Below are positions 45,173 through 54,403 of a stretch of 64,000 bases of DNA, piece after piece; the first letter of the stretch is position 1, and every line of letters begins with the position of its first letter. Made by a program: the position numbers and the translations under genes. The stretch comes from Solwaraspora sp. WMMD1047 (GTDB lineage: Bacteria > Actinomycetota > Actinomycetes > Mycobacteriales > Micromonosporaceae): NCBI RefSeq assembly GCF_029626155.1, contig NZ_JARUBL010000001.1, positions 2,852,001-2,916,000 of the forward strand. Direction: 5' to 3'. The notes beneath the pieces were generated by a model. That model worked only from the letters and a program-made list of their open reading frames with translations. It was not told the origin of the DNA and ran no database searches.

Positions 45173-46135
45173 GTGACCGCCAGTGCGACCCCCCGCACCC
45201 CCCAGCTCAGCCAGGAAGCCCTGCTCATCGAGCTGGAGCCGGTCGTCGAGCGCAACCTGGAACGGCATCTGAGCCTGGCCAAGGAGTGGTTCCCGCACGA
45301 GTACGTGCCGTGGAGCGAGGGGCGGACCTTCGACGGGCTGCTCGGTGGCGAGGCGTGGTCGCCGACCGACTCCACCATCCCGGAGGTGGCCCGGACCGCC
45401 CTGATCGTGAACCTGCTGACCGAGGACAACCTGCCGTCGTACCACCGCCAGATCGCCACCCTGTTCGGTCGCGACCGCGCCTGGGGGACCTGGGTGGACC
45501 GGTGGACCGCGGAGGAGGGCCGGCACGGCATCGTGATCCGCGACTACCTGACCGTCACCCGGGCGGTGGACCCGGTGGCGCTGGAGCGGGCCCGGATGGT
45601 GCACATGTCGACCGGCTACAGCAACTCGCACGACGACGAGGTGCTGCACTCGCTGGCGTACGTCTCCTTCCAGGAGCTGGCCACCCGGATCTCGCACCGC
45701 AACACCGGCAAGGCGACCGGCGATCCGCGCTGTGAGCAGTTGCTGGCCCGGGTGGCCGCCGACGAGAACCTGCACATGGTCTTCTACCGCAACCTGCTCG
45801 CCGCCGCCTTCGAGCTCGCGCCGAGTCAGGCGATGCGCGCGGTGGCCGACGTGGTCGCCGACTTCCAGATGCCGGGCGCCGGGATCGAGGGGTTCGCCCG
45901 CAAGTCGGTGGCGATCGCGCTGGCCGGCATCTACGACCTGCGCCAGCACCGCGACGAGGTGCTGCAGCCGGTGCTGCGGCAGTGGGACGTCTGGAACGTC
46001 ACCGGCCTGGACGCCGACGGCGAGGCGGCCCGGGAGGAGCTGGCCGCGCAGCTCGACGGGTTGGAGCAGTCGGCGTCGCGGTTCGAGGAGAAGCGCGACG
46101 CCCGCCGGTCCCGGCTCGCCGACCGGATCGGCTGA
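45173..46135 (+). CDS. acyl-ACP desaturase (ferritin-like di-iron type)
   Basis: A 320-residue soluble desaturase of the FA_desaturase_2 family (mycobacterial DesA-like). Two di-iron helices are visible: WTAEEGRHGIVIRDYL (ExxH) and VAADENLHMVFYRN (ExxH), plus an early Glu in LTEDNLPSYH. It introduces a cis double bond into acyl-ACP chains, feeding unsaturated lipids that the CFA-type enzyme could modify. GTG at 45173. Strongly suggestive operator just upstream implies repression by a lipid-sensing TetR regulator encoded elsewhere. Confidence 0.9.
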   Translation: MTASATPRTPQLSQEALLIELEPVVERNLERHLSLAKEWFPHEYVPWSEGRTFDGLLGGEAWSPTDSTIPEVARTALIVNLLTEDNLPSYHRQIATLFGRDRAWGTWVDRWTAEEGRHGIVIRDYLTVTRAVDPVALERARMVHMSTGYSNSHDDEVLHSLAYVSFQELATRISHRNTGKATGDPRCEQLLARVAADENLHMVFYRNLLAAAFELAPSQAMRAVADVVADFQMPGAGIEGFARKSVAIALAGIYDLRQHRDEVLQPVLRQWDVWNVTGLDADGEAAREELAAQLDGLEQSASRFEEKRDARRSRLADRIG

Positions 46136-46293
46136 GCCCTGCACTGTCCGGTGTAGGCGTCCGACGGTCGGTTCACGACGGTTCCGCGTCGGTCGTGAGG
46201 TTTCGTTAACACACTGGACATCGATGGACAAAGATTCGTGAAATCAGCCCTCCCTACGTTCGTGGCACAGAAAATCGGCAGAAGGGGAGTTGA

Positions 46294-47514
46294 ATGCCAC
46301 GAGGCTCGCGGGGCCGGCTGGTCTTGCTCTGTATATTGTCGACACTGCTGGTCGCCACCGGCTGCGCCGAAGACCCATCGGAGGGTGGCAGCGGCTCGGG
46401 TGACACCATCAAGGTGGGAATCCTGCACTCGCTGAGCGGCACCATGGCCATCAGCGAGGTGACCGTCAAGGACGCGGAACTACTCGCCATCGAGGAAATC
46501 AACGCCGCCGGTGGCGTACTGGGTAAGCAGATCGAGCCCGTCATCGAGGACGGCGCGTCGGACTGGCCCACCTTTGCCGAGAAGGCCCAGAAGCTCATCT
46601 CACAGGACAAGGTCGCCACCGTCTTCGGTGGCTGGACGTCGGCCAGCCGCAAGGCGATGCTGCCGGTGTTCGAACGCAACAAGGCGCTGCTGTGGTACCC
46701 GGTGCAGTACGAGGGGCTGGAGAGCTCGCCGTACATCTTCTACACCGGAGCCACCACCAACCAGCAGATCGTGCCCGGCCTGGACTACCTCAAGGAGCAG
46801 GGCAAGAAGTCGATCTTCCTGGTCGGCAGCGACTACGTCTTCCCGCGTACCGCCAACAAGATCATCAAGGCGTACGCCGAGGCGAACGGCATGTCCGTCG
46901 TCGGCGAGGAGTACACCCCGCTCGGCCACACCGAGTACAGCACGGTGGTGAACAAGCTCCAGCAGGCCAGCCCGGACGCCGTCTTCAACACCCTCAACGG
47001 CGACAGCAACGTCGCCTTCTTCAAGCAGCTGCGCAGCGCGGGGATCACCGCCGAGGCGATGCCGACGGTGTCGGTAAGCGTCGCCGAGGAGGAGGTCGTC
47101 GGCATCGGTCCGGAGAACGTGGCCGGACACCTGGTGGCCTGGAACTACTACCAGACCACCGAGGGGGCGCGGAACACCGCCTTCGTGGAGGCGTTCAAGG
47201 CCAAGTACGGCGCGAACAAGGTCACCTCCGACCCGATGGAGGCCGGCTACAACGCCGTCTACCTCTGGGCCGAGGCGGTCAAGAAGGCCGGCAGCACCGA
47301 CGTCGAGGAGGTCAAGAAGGCCGCCGGGGGCATCACTCTGGACGCCCCCGAGGGCACCGTCACCATCGACGGCGAGAACCAGCACGTCTTCAAGACCGCG
47401 CGGATCGGCCTGGTGCAGCCCGACGGCCAGATCAAGGAGGTCTGGAACTCCGGCCAGCCGATCAAACCCGACCCCTACCTGAAGGGCTATCCCTGGGCCA
47501 CCGGCCTGTCCTGA
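46294..47514 (+). CDS. urtA: urea ABC transporter substrate-binding lipoprotein
   Basis: A 406-residue exported protein. Signal peptide with ATGC lipobox-like end (Cys 24), then a type I periplasmic-binding fold of the urea/amide group: [64 protein letters not shown], all typical of UrtA. ATG follows AGAAGGGGAG. First gene of the urtABCDE operon. A GTTTC half-site in the AT-rich upstream region is not enough to call a GlnR box. Confidence 0.93.
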   Translation: MPRGSRGRLVLLCILSTLLVATGCAEDPSEGGSGSGDTIKVGILHSLSGTMAISEVTVKDAELLAIEEINAAGGVLGKQIEPVIEDGASDWPTFAEKAQKLISQDKVATVFGGWTSASRKAMLPVFERNKALLWYPVQYEGLESSPYIFYTGATTNQQIVPGLDYLKEQGKKSIFLVGSDYVFPRTANKIIKAYAEANGMSVVGEEYTPLGHTEYSTVVNKLQQASPDAVFNTLNGDSNVAFFKQLRSAGITAEAMPTVSVSVAEEEVVGIGPENVAGHLVAWNYYQTTEGARNTAFVEAFKAKYGANKVTSDPMEAGYNAVYLWAEAVKKAGSTDVEEVKKAAGGITLDAPEGTVTIDGENQHVFKTARIGLVQPDGQIKEVWNSGQPIKPDPYLKGYPWATGLS

Positions 47515-47560
47515 CCCGGACCCCGACCAGACGCGGGTACTAGCGGAGGAGGCGCCGGTC

Positions 47561-48436
47561 ATGGCGACACTCAACCAACTGGTCATCGGCGCGAGCATGG
47601 GAGCGGTGCTGCTCCTGATCGCGCTCGGGCTGACCTTCACCTTCGGCCAGATGGGGGTCATCAACATGGCCCACGGAGAGTTCATCATGGCCGGCGCCTA
47701 CACCGCGTACCTGCTGCAGGGCGTGTTCGGGGCGCAGGCCGTCCCGGCCGCCCTGCCGGTCGCGTTTCTCGTCGGCGGTCTGATGGGGCTGATCCTGGAG
47801 CGGCTCGTGATCCGCCGCTTCTACGGCCGGCCCCTGGACACGTTACTGCTCACCTTCGGCGTGAGCCTGGTCCTGCAACAGCTCGCCCGGGACATCTTCG
47901 GTGCCCCGAACGTCCAGGTCACCGCCCCGGGCTGGCTGACCGGCGGGTTCGACCTGGGCGGCGTGCGGGTGCCGTACAACCGGGTCTTCATCGTGGTGCT
48001 CGCCGCCGGCAGCGTGGTCGCCATCTGGGCCTACCTGGCCAAGATGCGGCACGGCCGGCGGATGCGGGCGGTGATGCAGAACCGGCAGCTCGCCGCCGTC
48101 ACCGGGGTGGCCACCGACCGGGTGGACCAGCTCACCTTCTTCATCGGCTCGGGCCTGGCCGGGGTCGCCGGCGTCGCGTTGACGCTGATCGGCCCGGTCG
48201 GCCCGTCGCTTGGCACCTACTACATCGTGGACGCCTTCCTGGTGGTGGTGGCCGGCGGGCTCGGCCAGCTGCGGGGCGCGGTGCTGGCCGCGATCGCGCT
48301 CGGCGTCCTGAACAGCTACGTCGAATTCTGGACCGATGCCAGCCTCGCGAAGGTGGTGGTCTTCGCCGTGATCGTCGCGTTCCTCCAGGTGCGGCCGCAG
48401 GGCATGTTCGTCCTGCGCAGTCGGGCCCTGACATGA
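47561..48436 (+). CDS. urtB: urea ABC transporter permease UrtB
   Basis: A 291-residue inner-membrane permease of the LivH/branched-chain type: GLTFTFGQMGVINMAHGEFIMAGAYTAYLLQ is the diagnostic start, and RRMRAVMQNRQLAAVTG is the EAA-like cytoplasmic loop contacting the ATPases. About eight hydrophobic segments. ATG after GCGGAGGAGGC. Its stop overlaps urtC (ATGA). Confidence 0.92.
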   Translation: MATLNQLVIGASMGAVLLLIALGLTFTFGQMGVINMAHGEFIMAGAYTAYLLQGVFGAQAVPAALPVAFLVGGLMGLILERLVIRRFYGRPLDTLLLTFGVSLVLQQLARDIFGAPNVQVTAPGWLTGGFDLGGVRVPYNRVFIVVLAAGSVVAIWAYLAKMRHGRRMRAVMQNRQLAAVTGVATDRVDQLTFFIGSGLAGVAGVALTLIGPVGPSLGTYYIVDAFLVVVAGGLGQLRGAVLAAIALGVLNSYVEFWTDASLAKVVVFAVIVAFLQVRPQGMFVLRSRALT

Positions 48437-49704
48437 CCGGGCCATCGGCGGCGCCCGCCGCCGCACCCGACACCGCCGCCCGGACCGGCCGCCGGCCGGC
48501 GCTGCGTCCCGGGCCGGTCTCCTACCTCGTGGTGGGCATCCTGCTGCTCGGGGTCGCCCCGCTGGCGCTCAGCGCGTTCCGGCTGGACCTGCTCGCCAAG
48601 TACCTCTGCTACGCGATCGTCGCGGTCGGCATCTACCTGGCCTGGGGACGCGGCGGCATGCTCACCCTCGGCCAGGGGGTCTTCTTCGGCCTCGGCGGCT
48701 ACGCGATGGGCATGCACCTCAAGCTGACCGACGCCGGGCCGGGCAACCTGCCCGACTTCATGGTGTGGAGCGGCGTCGAGACGCTGCCGGCGCTCTGGGA
48801 GCCGTTCCGCAACCCGGTCTTCGCTCTGGCGATGGTGGTGGTGCTGCCGACCGTGGTCGCGGTGCTGCTCGGCATCCTGGTCTTCCGGCAGCGGGTGCGG
48901 GGCGCGTACTTCGCGGTGCTGTCGCAGGCGCTGGCCGCCGCCTTCGTCATCCTGCTGGTCGGCCAGCAGGGCCTGACCGGTGGCACCAACGGCCTGACCA
49001 ACGTGCAGTTCTTCTTCGGGCTGGACCTCTACGAGCCGGCCCAGAAGCGGATCGTCTACTTCATCGTGGTGGTCGCGCTCGGCCTGGTGGTGCTGGCCGC
49101 CTGGCAGCTCACCCACAGCCGGTTCGGCAAGCTGCTGGTCGCCATCCGCGACGGCGAGGACCGGGTCCGCTTCCTCGGCTACGACCCGGCCGTGGTCAAG
49201 ACCATCGTGTACGCCGTGTCGGCCGCGATGGCCGGCATCGCCGGTGCCCTCTTCGTGCCGGTGGTCGGCATCCTCGGCCCGGCCGACCTCGGCGTGGTGC
49301 CGTCCATCGAGATGCTGGTGGCGGTCGCCATCGGTGGCCGGTTCTCGCTGGCCGGCGCGGTCGCCGGGGCGATCCTGTTCAACTACGGCAGCACCACGCT
49401 CAGCGAACAGTTCCCGTCCGGCTGGCTCTACCTGCTCGGCGGGCTCTTCATCGCGGTGATGATGTGGGCGCCGCGCGGCCTGGCCGGGCTCTTCACCGAC
49501 GGCGCGGCGGCGCTGCGCCACCGGTTCGGTGACCGGGGCCGGCCGGGGCTGCCGGCATCGGTCGGCGGTCCGCCCGGCACCCCGGCCGGCGCTGCGCAGC
49601 CCGCTGCGCAGGCGGCGGCCGACCCGGATGACCGGACGGCCGGGCCGGCCGCGGCGCCGAGCGCCGCCGCGTCCGACTCCGTGACGGTGGGGGAGGGCCG
49701 GTGA
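48433..49704 (+). CDS. urtC: urea ABC transporter permease UrtC
   Basis: A 423-residue permease of the LivM type: LAWGRGGMLTLGQGVFFGLGGYAMGMHLK and RFGKLLVAIRDGEDRVRFLGYD are hallmark segments. The final ~60 residues are Pro/Ala-rich and cytoplasmic (GPAAAPSAAASDSVTVGEG). Overlaps urtB and urtD by 4 bp each, consistent with a tightly coupled operon. Confidence 0.92.
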   Translation: MTGPSAAPAAAPDTAARTGRRPALRPGPVSYLVVGILLLGVAPLALSAFRLDLLAKYLCYAIVAVGIYLAWGRGGMLTLGQGVFFGLGGYAMGMHLKLTDAGPGNLPDFMVWSGVETLPALWEPFRNPVFALAMVVVLPTVVAVLLGILVFRQRVRGAYFAVLSQALAAAFVILLVGQQGLTGGTNGLTNVQFFFGLDLYEPAQKRIVYFIVVVALGLVVLAAWQLTHSRFGKLLVAIRDGEDRVRFLGYDPAVVKTIVYAVSAAMAGIAGALFVPVVGILGPADLGVVPSIEMLVAVAIGGRFSLAGAVAGAILFNYGSTTLSEQFPSGWLYLLGGLFIAVMMWAPRGLAGLFTDGAAALRHRFGDRGRPGLPASVGGPPGTPAGAAQPAAQAAADPDDRTAGPAAAPSAAASDSVTVGEGR

Positions 49705-50468
49705 CCGGACAACTGGAGGTACGCGGACTCAACGTCGTCTTCGACGGGTTCCAGGCCCTGACCGACCTGGACTTCACCGTGCAGCCGGGTGAGTTGCGGT
49801 TCCTGATCGGCCCGAACGGGGCCGGCAAGACCACCCTGATCGACGTGATCACCGGCCGTACCCGGCCCGCCTCGGGTTCGGTGCGGTTCAACGGCCAGGA
49901 GCTGGTCGGCCGGCGCGAACACCGGATCGTCCGGCTCGGCATCGGCCGGACCTTCCAGACCTCGGTGGTCTTCGAGGAGCTCTCCGTCCTGGACAATCTG
50001 GATCTCGCGGTCAACTTCCGGCGGCCCCTGACGGCGCTGCTGCGCCGGCGTCGGGAGGTCTCCGACGAGGTCGCGGCGGCGCTGGCCACCACCGGCCTGA
50101 CGGAGCTTGCCGACCGGCCGGCCGGGGTGCTCTCGCACGGTCAGCGGCAGTGGCTGGAGATCGGCATGCTGATCGTCCAGCGGCCCAGCCTGCTGCTGCT
50201 CGACGAGCCGGTGGCCGGGATGAGCCGCGGCGAACGGGAACGCACCGGCGACCTGCTCCGTGAGGTGGCCAAGGACCACACCGTGGTGGTGATCGAGCAC
50301 GACATGGAGTTCCTGCGCCGGTTCGCCAGCACGGTGACGGTCCTGCACGAGGGCCGCCTGCTCTGCGAGGGGACCGTCGCGCAGGTGCAGGCCGACCCGC
50401 GGGTGCAGCAGGTCTACCTCGGCCGGACCCGCGAGGAGAGCACCGAACTCGTCCAGGAGGCGTTGTAG
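49701..50468 (+). CDS. urtD: urea ABC transporter ATPase UrtD
   Basis: A 255-residue ABC ATPase: Walker A IGPNGAGKTTLID, Q-loop RTFQTSVVFEE, signature LSHGQRQWLEIG (variant of LSGGQ, as in UrtD), Walker B SLLLLDEPVAGMS, H-loop VIEHDMEF. GTG start overlaps urtC. Forms a heterodimer with UrtE. Confidence 0.93.
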   Translation: MTGQLEVRGLNVVFDGFQALTDLDFTVQPGELRFLIGPNGAGKTTLIDVITGRTRPASGSVRFNGQELVGRREHRIVRLGIGRTFQTSVVFEELSVLDNLDLAVNFRRPLTALLRRRREVSDEVAAALATTGLTELADRPAGVLSHGQRQWLEIGMLIVQRPSLLLLDEPVAGMSRGERERTGDLLREVAKDHTVVVIEHDMEFLRRFASTVTVLHEGRLLCEGTVAQVQADPRVQQVYLGRTREESTELVQEAL

Positions 50469-50471
50469 CAG

Positions 50472-51170
50472 ATGCTTACCGTCAAGGGACTCGACGTCGC
50501 GTACGGCCGGGCGCAGGTGCTCTTCGGGGTCGACCTGGCGGCGCCGGCCGGCGCCCTGGTCTGCGTGATGGGCCGCAACGGGGTCGGCAAGACGACCCTG
50601 CTCAAGGCCATCACCGGGGTGCTGCCGGTGCGCGCCGGCCAGATCCTCTTCAACGGCCAGGACATCACCAAACTCAAGACCCACCAACGGGTACGCCTCG
50701 GGCTCGGCTACGTGCCGCAGGGTCACGAGACGTTCCCGCAGCTCACCGTCTGGGAGAACCTGCAGGTGGCGGTCGAGGCGGCCGGCGGGGCGGCGGACCG
50801 GGGCGCGGTGGACGAGGCCCTCGACCTCTTCCCGGCCCTGCCGGCGCTGCTGCGCCGCCGGGCCGGGTTCCTCTCCGGCGGGCAGCAGCAGCAGCTCGCC
50901 ATCGCCCGGGCGCTCGTCACCCGGCCGAAGATGCTGCTGCTGGACGAGCCGACCGAGGGTATCCAGCCGTCCATCATCCTGGAGATCGAGGAGGCGGTGG
51001 AGCGGCTGCACACCCAGGCCGGGCTGGCGATCCTGCTGGTCGAGCAGTATCTCGACCTGGCCCTGCGGCTGGCCGACCGGTTCGTCATCCTGGACGCCGG
51101 CGAGGTGGTCCGCTCCGGTGACCGGGAGGAGCTGCGGGACTCCTCCGTACACCAGTTGTTGTCGGTCTGA
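50472..51170 (+). CDS. urtE: urea ABC transporter ATPase UrtE
   Basis: A 232-residue ABC ATPase: Walker A MGRNGVGKTTLLKAI, signature FLSGGQQQQLAIARAL, Walker B MLLLDEPTEGIQPS, H-loop LLVEQYLDLAL. MGRNGVGKTT and TEGIQPS are typical of UrtE. It starts 3 bp after urtD. Transporter and the urease operon 3 kb away together allow urea uptake and hydrolysis. Confidence 0.93.
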   Translation: MLTVKGLDVAYGRAQVLFGVDLAAPAGALVCVMGRNGVGKTTLLKAITGVLPVRAGQILFNGQDITKLKTHQRVRLGLGYVPQGHETFPQLTVWENLQVAVEAAGGAADRGAVDEALDLFPALPALLRRRAGFLSGGQQQQLAIARALVTRPKMLLLDEPTEGIQPSIILEIEEAVERLHTQAGLAILLVEQYLDLALRLADRFVILDAGEVVRSGDREELRDSSVHQLLSV

Positions 51171-51181
51171 ATCCCCGCCGG

Positions 51182-51745
51182 TCAGCCGGCGGTGGGTTCG
51201 AGGATCAGGCAGGACGAGGTGGCGTGGGCGACCAGTCGGCCGGCGTCATCGGTGAGCCGCGCCTCGGCCAGTGCCGTGCGCCGGCCCCGCTGCAGCACCA
51301 GGCCCTCGCCGCGCAGCAGCCCCGAGGCGACCGTCACCGGCCGGAGGAACTTCACGTTCAGGTCCAGGGTGGTGTAGGCGACGCCGGCCGGCAGGGTGGA
51401 GTGCACCGCGCAGGCGGCGGCGGTGTCCAGCAGGGTGGAGAGCACCCCGCCGTGCACCGTGCCGAGCGGGTTGTAGTGGAACTCCTGGGGGACCATCTCG
51501 ACGGTCACCCGGCCCTCCTCGGCGGTCATCCGGCTCATGTCGAGCAGGTTCATCACCGGCGGCCCGGCCAGCTCACCGGCGATCATCGCCTGGAGCATCT
51601 CCAGCCCGGACCGGTGGCCGGACAGCGCCGCGTTGGCCAGTGGGTCCGCCCAGGAGAAGGTGCGGCTGCGGGTGGTGGCGCCGGCTCCCGGCTGGTCGCG
51701 CTGCCCCGGCTGGTCGCGCTGCCCCGGCTCCTGGGTCTGTGTCAT
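51182..51745 (-). CDS. PaaI-type hotdog thioesterase
   Basis: A 187-residue protein with a hotdog core: EFHYNPLGTVHGGVLSTLLDTAAACAVHS (the HGG motif) and TLDLNVKFLRP. The N-terminal ~30 residues contain a repeat (GQRDQP twice, from an 18-bp DNA duplication). ATG at 51745 is preferred; a TTG at 51781 would extend into the divergent operator. Probably hydrolyses acyl-CoA; the substrate is unknown. Divergent from the HxlR regulator, which may control it. Confidence 0.82.
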   Translation of the reverse strand: MTQTQEPGQRDQPGQRDQPGAGATTRSRTFSWADPLANAALSGHRSGLEMLQAMIAGELAGPPVMNLLDMSRMTAEEGRVTVEMVPQEFHYNPLGTVHGGVLSTLLDTAAACAVHSTLPAGVAYTTLDLNVKFLRPVTVASGLLRGEGLVLQRGRRTALAEARLTDDAGRLVAHATSSCLILEPTAG

Positions 51746-51766
51746 GGAGGCAGCGTGGCACCCGGT

Positions 51767-51793
51767 TGCTGAGTCTGTCAACGAGACTTAGCA
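51767..51793. promoter_or_regulatory. inverted repeat between thioesterase and HxlR genes
   Basis: TGCTGAGTCT (51767-51776), 7 bp, AGACTTAGCA (51784-51793); nine of ten arm positions pair. It fills the short spacer between the divergent starts and touches the first possible ATG of the regulator, which fits an autoregulatory HxlR operator. Confidence 0.55.
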
Positions 51794-52302
51794 TGGCGGA
51801 GATGAGACCTGCGGCACTGGACTGGTCGGTCGACAACTGCACCATCGCCCGCGCGATGGCGATCCTCGGCGAGCGCTGGACCGTGGTCGTGCTGCGCGAG
51901 GTCTTCAACGGCGTACGCCGGTTCGACGACATGCGGGAGCGCACCGGCGTACCCCGGCAGGTGCTGACCAACCGGCTGGCCATGCTGGTGGAGGAGGGCC
52001 TGCTGCGGCGGGAGCCCTACCGGGAGCCGGGCGCCCGCGCCCGGCACGAGTACCGGCTCACCCCGAAGGGCCTGGACCTCTGGCCGGTGCTGGTCGCCAT
52101 CCTGGAGTGGGGGGACCGGTACCTCGCCGACCCGGGCGGGCCGGCGCTGACCACGGAACACCGTGACTGCGGCGCCCGGGTGGGTGTGGTGCTGCGCTGC
52201 GCGGACGGGCACGACGTCGCCTCGGCCCGGGACGTGCTGCCCCGCCCCGGGCCCGGCGCCCGGCCGCGCTACGCGACCGGGATGGCGTCCGCTACCAGTT
52301 GA
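51793..52302 (+). CDS. HxlR-family winged-helix regulator
   Basis: A 169-residue protein (or 166 from the second ATG at 51802). The family pattern is plain: CTIARAMAILGERWTVVVLREVFNGVRRFDDM, GVPRQVLTNRLAMLVEEGLLRREPY and YRLTPKGLDLWPVLVAILEWGDRY. A short C-terminal part with HRDCGARVGVVLRCADGH carries two Cys. HxlR proteins often sense reactive compounds through Cys. Ends with an 11-bp convergent overlap with the SGNH gene. Confidence 0.88.
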   Translation: MAEMRPAALDWSVDNCTIARAMAILGERWTVVVLREVFNGVRRFDDMRERTGVPRQVLTNRLAMLVEEGLLRREPYREPGARARHEYRLTPKGLDLWPVLVAILEWGDRYLADPGGPALTTEHRDCGARVGVVLRCADGHDVASARDVLPRPGPGARPRYATGMASATS

Positions 52303-53122
52303 AGCCGGCCGGGTAGGAGACGCTGGCCAGCACCTGCTGCCCGGTGGTGTTCGGGTGGAAGTAGTCCCAGCTGGACAACTGGCCGAGGGTGAACTGGTAA
52401 CCGAAGACCGCGTTGCCGTCGAACCGGCAGTTCGACCCGTACGCGGCACACGCCTGGGCGAGCTGGCCGTTGAAGTCGATCACCCGCTGCCGGACCCGGT
52501 TGCGCCGGTCCACGTCGGCCTGGGCGGTCGAGGTGGGGTTGGCCAGCATCGACTGGCAGATGCCGAAGAGCGACCAGGCGAGCCGCGCCGACGAACTGGT
52601 CCGGCCGACCGCCCAGAGTCGGTGGATGTCCGGGACGCTGATCAGCAGCACCCGGGCGTTCGGCAGGCCGGCCTTCAGCCGGCCCAACGCGTTGTCGAGG
52701 TTGGCGCGGTAGGTGCCGACCGGGGTCATCGTCGACTCGGAGCTGGTGCAGGCGTCGTTGGCGCCGATCAGGATCGTGACGTACTGGGCGCCCCGGGAGA
52801 CGGCGGCGTCGGCCTGGCCGGGCATGTCGGCCGACTTGGCGCCGGTCTCGCCGACGTTGTAGTTGCGGCCGTTGATGCCGGAGTTGACCGACCTGATCCG
52901 CAGGTAGTGGCTGTTGACCGAGGTGTAGCTGCCGGTGCTGAAGGAGCGGGCGGTGCAGTCGACGTACCAGCCGCAGGCGTTGAAGCCGCGGGTGATCGAG
53001 TCGCCCATGCTGGCCATCGAGGTCGGCGCGGGACCGGGATCGGCGGTCGCCGGGCTGGTGGCGACGAGGACGAGTGCCACCGTGGCGGCGACGAGGGTGA
53101 GCGTACGACGGACGAGGGGCAT
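52292..53122 (-). CDS. secreted SGNH/GDSL lipase-esterase
   Basis: A 276-residue secreted protein. Signal peptide (RRTLTLVAATVALVLVATSPATA, cut after about residue 27), then block I SMGDSITRG (nucleophile Ser), block III IGANDACTS, and block V DYFHPNTTG with the catalytic His. Six or more Cys suggest disulfides, as in Streptomyces-type lipases. It would cleave acyl esters outside the cell. Its end overlaps the HxlR gene by 11 bp. Confidence 0.88.
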   Translation of the reverse strand: MPLVRRTLTLVAATVALVLVATSPATADPGPAPTSMASMGDSITRGFNACGWYVDCTARSFSTGSYTSVNSHYLRIRSVNSGINGRNYNVGETGAKSADMPGQADAAVSRGAQYVTILIGANDACTSSESTMTPVGTYRANLDNALGRLKAGLPNARVLLISVPDIHRLWAVGRTSSSARLAWSLFGICQSMLANPTSTAQADVDRRNRVRQRVIDFNGQLAQACAAYGSNCRFDGNAVFGYQFTLGQLSSWDYFHPNTTGQQVLASVSYPAGFNW

Positions 53123-53359
53123 GCTGGCCTCCGGATCACGGGTGCCTGGGGGCGGGGGAGTGCGCCGGTCCGCGATGGCGGGCCGGCGCCGGTGGTGCCG
53201 GTGGGACGGGAGTGGCGAACTGTCTCCAACATGGTCGCTCGATCGGGTTCGTCGGAAAATCGGTCTTTCACATCTTGTTCATGATCTTCAATGCCTGAAT
53301 ACTCGTTAAGGTGCGTCACGGAGACGCACACCTCCAAACCCCCCTTGGGAGGCACCCCA

Positions 53360-54403
53360 ATGCGATCCATGCGATCCGCACTCCGACAAGCGGCCACCAT
53401 CGGCGCGGTGGCCACGCTGGCCGCCGGCCTGCTGGCCACGGCTCCGGCCCAGGCGGCGCCCGTCGCGCTCGCCTCGGCCGACTCCGCCGCCGCACTGGCC
53501 GAGCGGCTCGGCGCCCGCGCCGCGGGCTCCTACCTCGACCAGGCCACCGGCCGGATGGTCGTCCCCGTCACCGACGCGGCCGCCGTCGCCGAGGTCCGGG
53601 CGGCCGGCGCCGCCGCGAAGATCGTCAAGCGCGGCGCGGCCGAGCTGGCCAAGGTGACCAGCACACTGGACGCCTCGGCGAAGATCCCCGGCACCGCGTG
53701 GTGGGTCGACCCGGTCACCAACCAGGTCGTCGTCGAGGTGGACAGCACCATCACCGGGGCCAAGCTGGCCCGGGTCAAGGCGGCCGCCGAGCGGCACGGC
53801 GCGGCCGTGCGGATCGAGCGGATGGCCGGCACGCTCAGCCTCACCATCGCCGGCGGCCAGGCGATCTACACCGGCGGCAGCCGCTGCTCACTCGGCTTCA
53901 ACGTCCGCAGCGGCAGCACGTACTACTTCATCACCGCCGGGCACTGCACCAACATCGGCTCCACCTGGTACGGACCGACCTCCAGCGCGCTGCTGGGCAC
54001 CCGGGCCGGCACCAGCTTCCCGACCAACGACTACGGCATCGTCCGGCTCAACTCCAGCAGCCACCCGGGCACTGTCCACCTCTACAGCGGCACCCAGGAG
54101 ATCACCAGCGCCGGCAACGCGTACGTCGGCCAGTCCGTCCGCCGCAGCGGCAGCACCACCGGCGTCCGCAGCGGCAGCGTCACCGGTCTCAACGCGACGG
54201 TGAACTACCAGCAGGGCAGCGTCTACCAGATGATCCGCACCAACGTCTGCGCCCAGCCGGGCGACAGCGGCGGTTCGATGTTCGCCGGCACGGTCGCGCT
54301 GGGCCTGACCTCCGGCGGCAGCGGCAACTGCTCTACCGGCGGCACGACGTTCTTCCAGCCCGTACCGGAGGTGCTGAGCCGCTACGGCGTCAGCATCTAC
54401 TGA
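53360..54403 (+). CDS. secreted S1 serine protease (streptogrisin-like)
   Basis: A 347-residue pre-pro-protease. Signal peptide ending near APAQA, a propeptide of ~125 residues (including [23 protein letters not shown], the alpha-lytic-protease prodomain pattern), and a mature chymotrypsin-like domain with His in FITAGHCT, Asp in TNDYGIV and Ser in [15 protein letters not shown] at 53360 follows TTGGGAGG; a longer frame to 53291 has no ribosome binding site. Its stop overlaps the convergent ureD end by 7 bp, and its likely terminator lies inside ureD. Confidence 0.9.
   Translation: MRSMRSALRQAATIGAVATLAAGLLATAPAQAAPVALASADSAAALAERLGARAAGSYLDQATGRMVVPVTDAAAVAEVRAAGAAAKIVKRGAAELAKVTSTLDASAKIPGTAWWVDPVTNQVVVEVDSTITGAKLARVKAAAERHGAAVRIERMAGTLSLTIAGGQAIYTGGSRCSLGFNVRSGSTYYFITAGHCTNIGSTWYGPTSSALLGTRAGTSFPTNDYGIVRLNSSSHPGTVHLYSGTQEITSAGNAYVGQSVRRSGSTTGVRSGSVTGLNATVNYQQGSVYQMIRTNVCAQPGDSGGSMFAGTVALGLTSGGSGNCSTGGTTFFQPVPEVLSRYGVSIY

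Noticed and set aside
46136-46293. GlnR box upstream of urtA
   Set aside because: Only a GTTTC half-site (46200-46204) was found; the second half does not match GTnAC at the required spacing.
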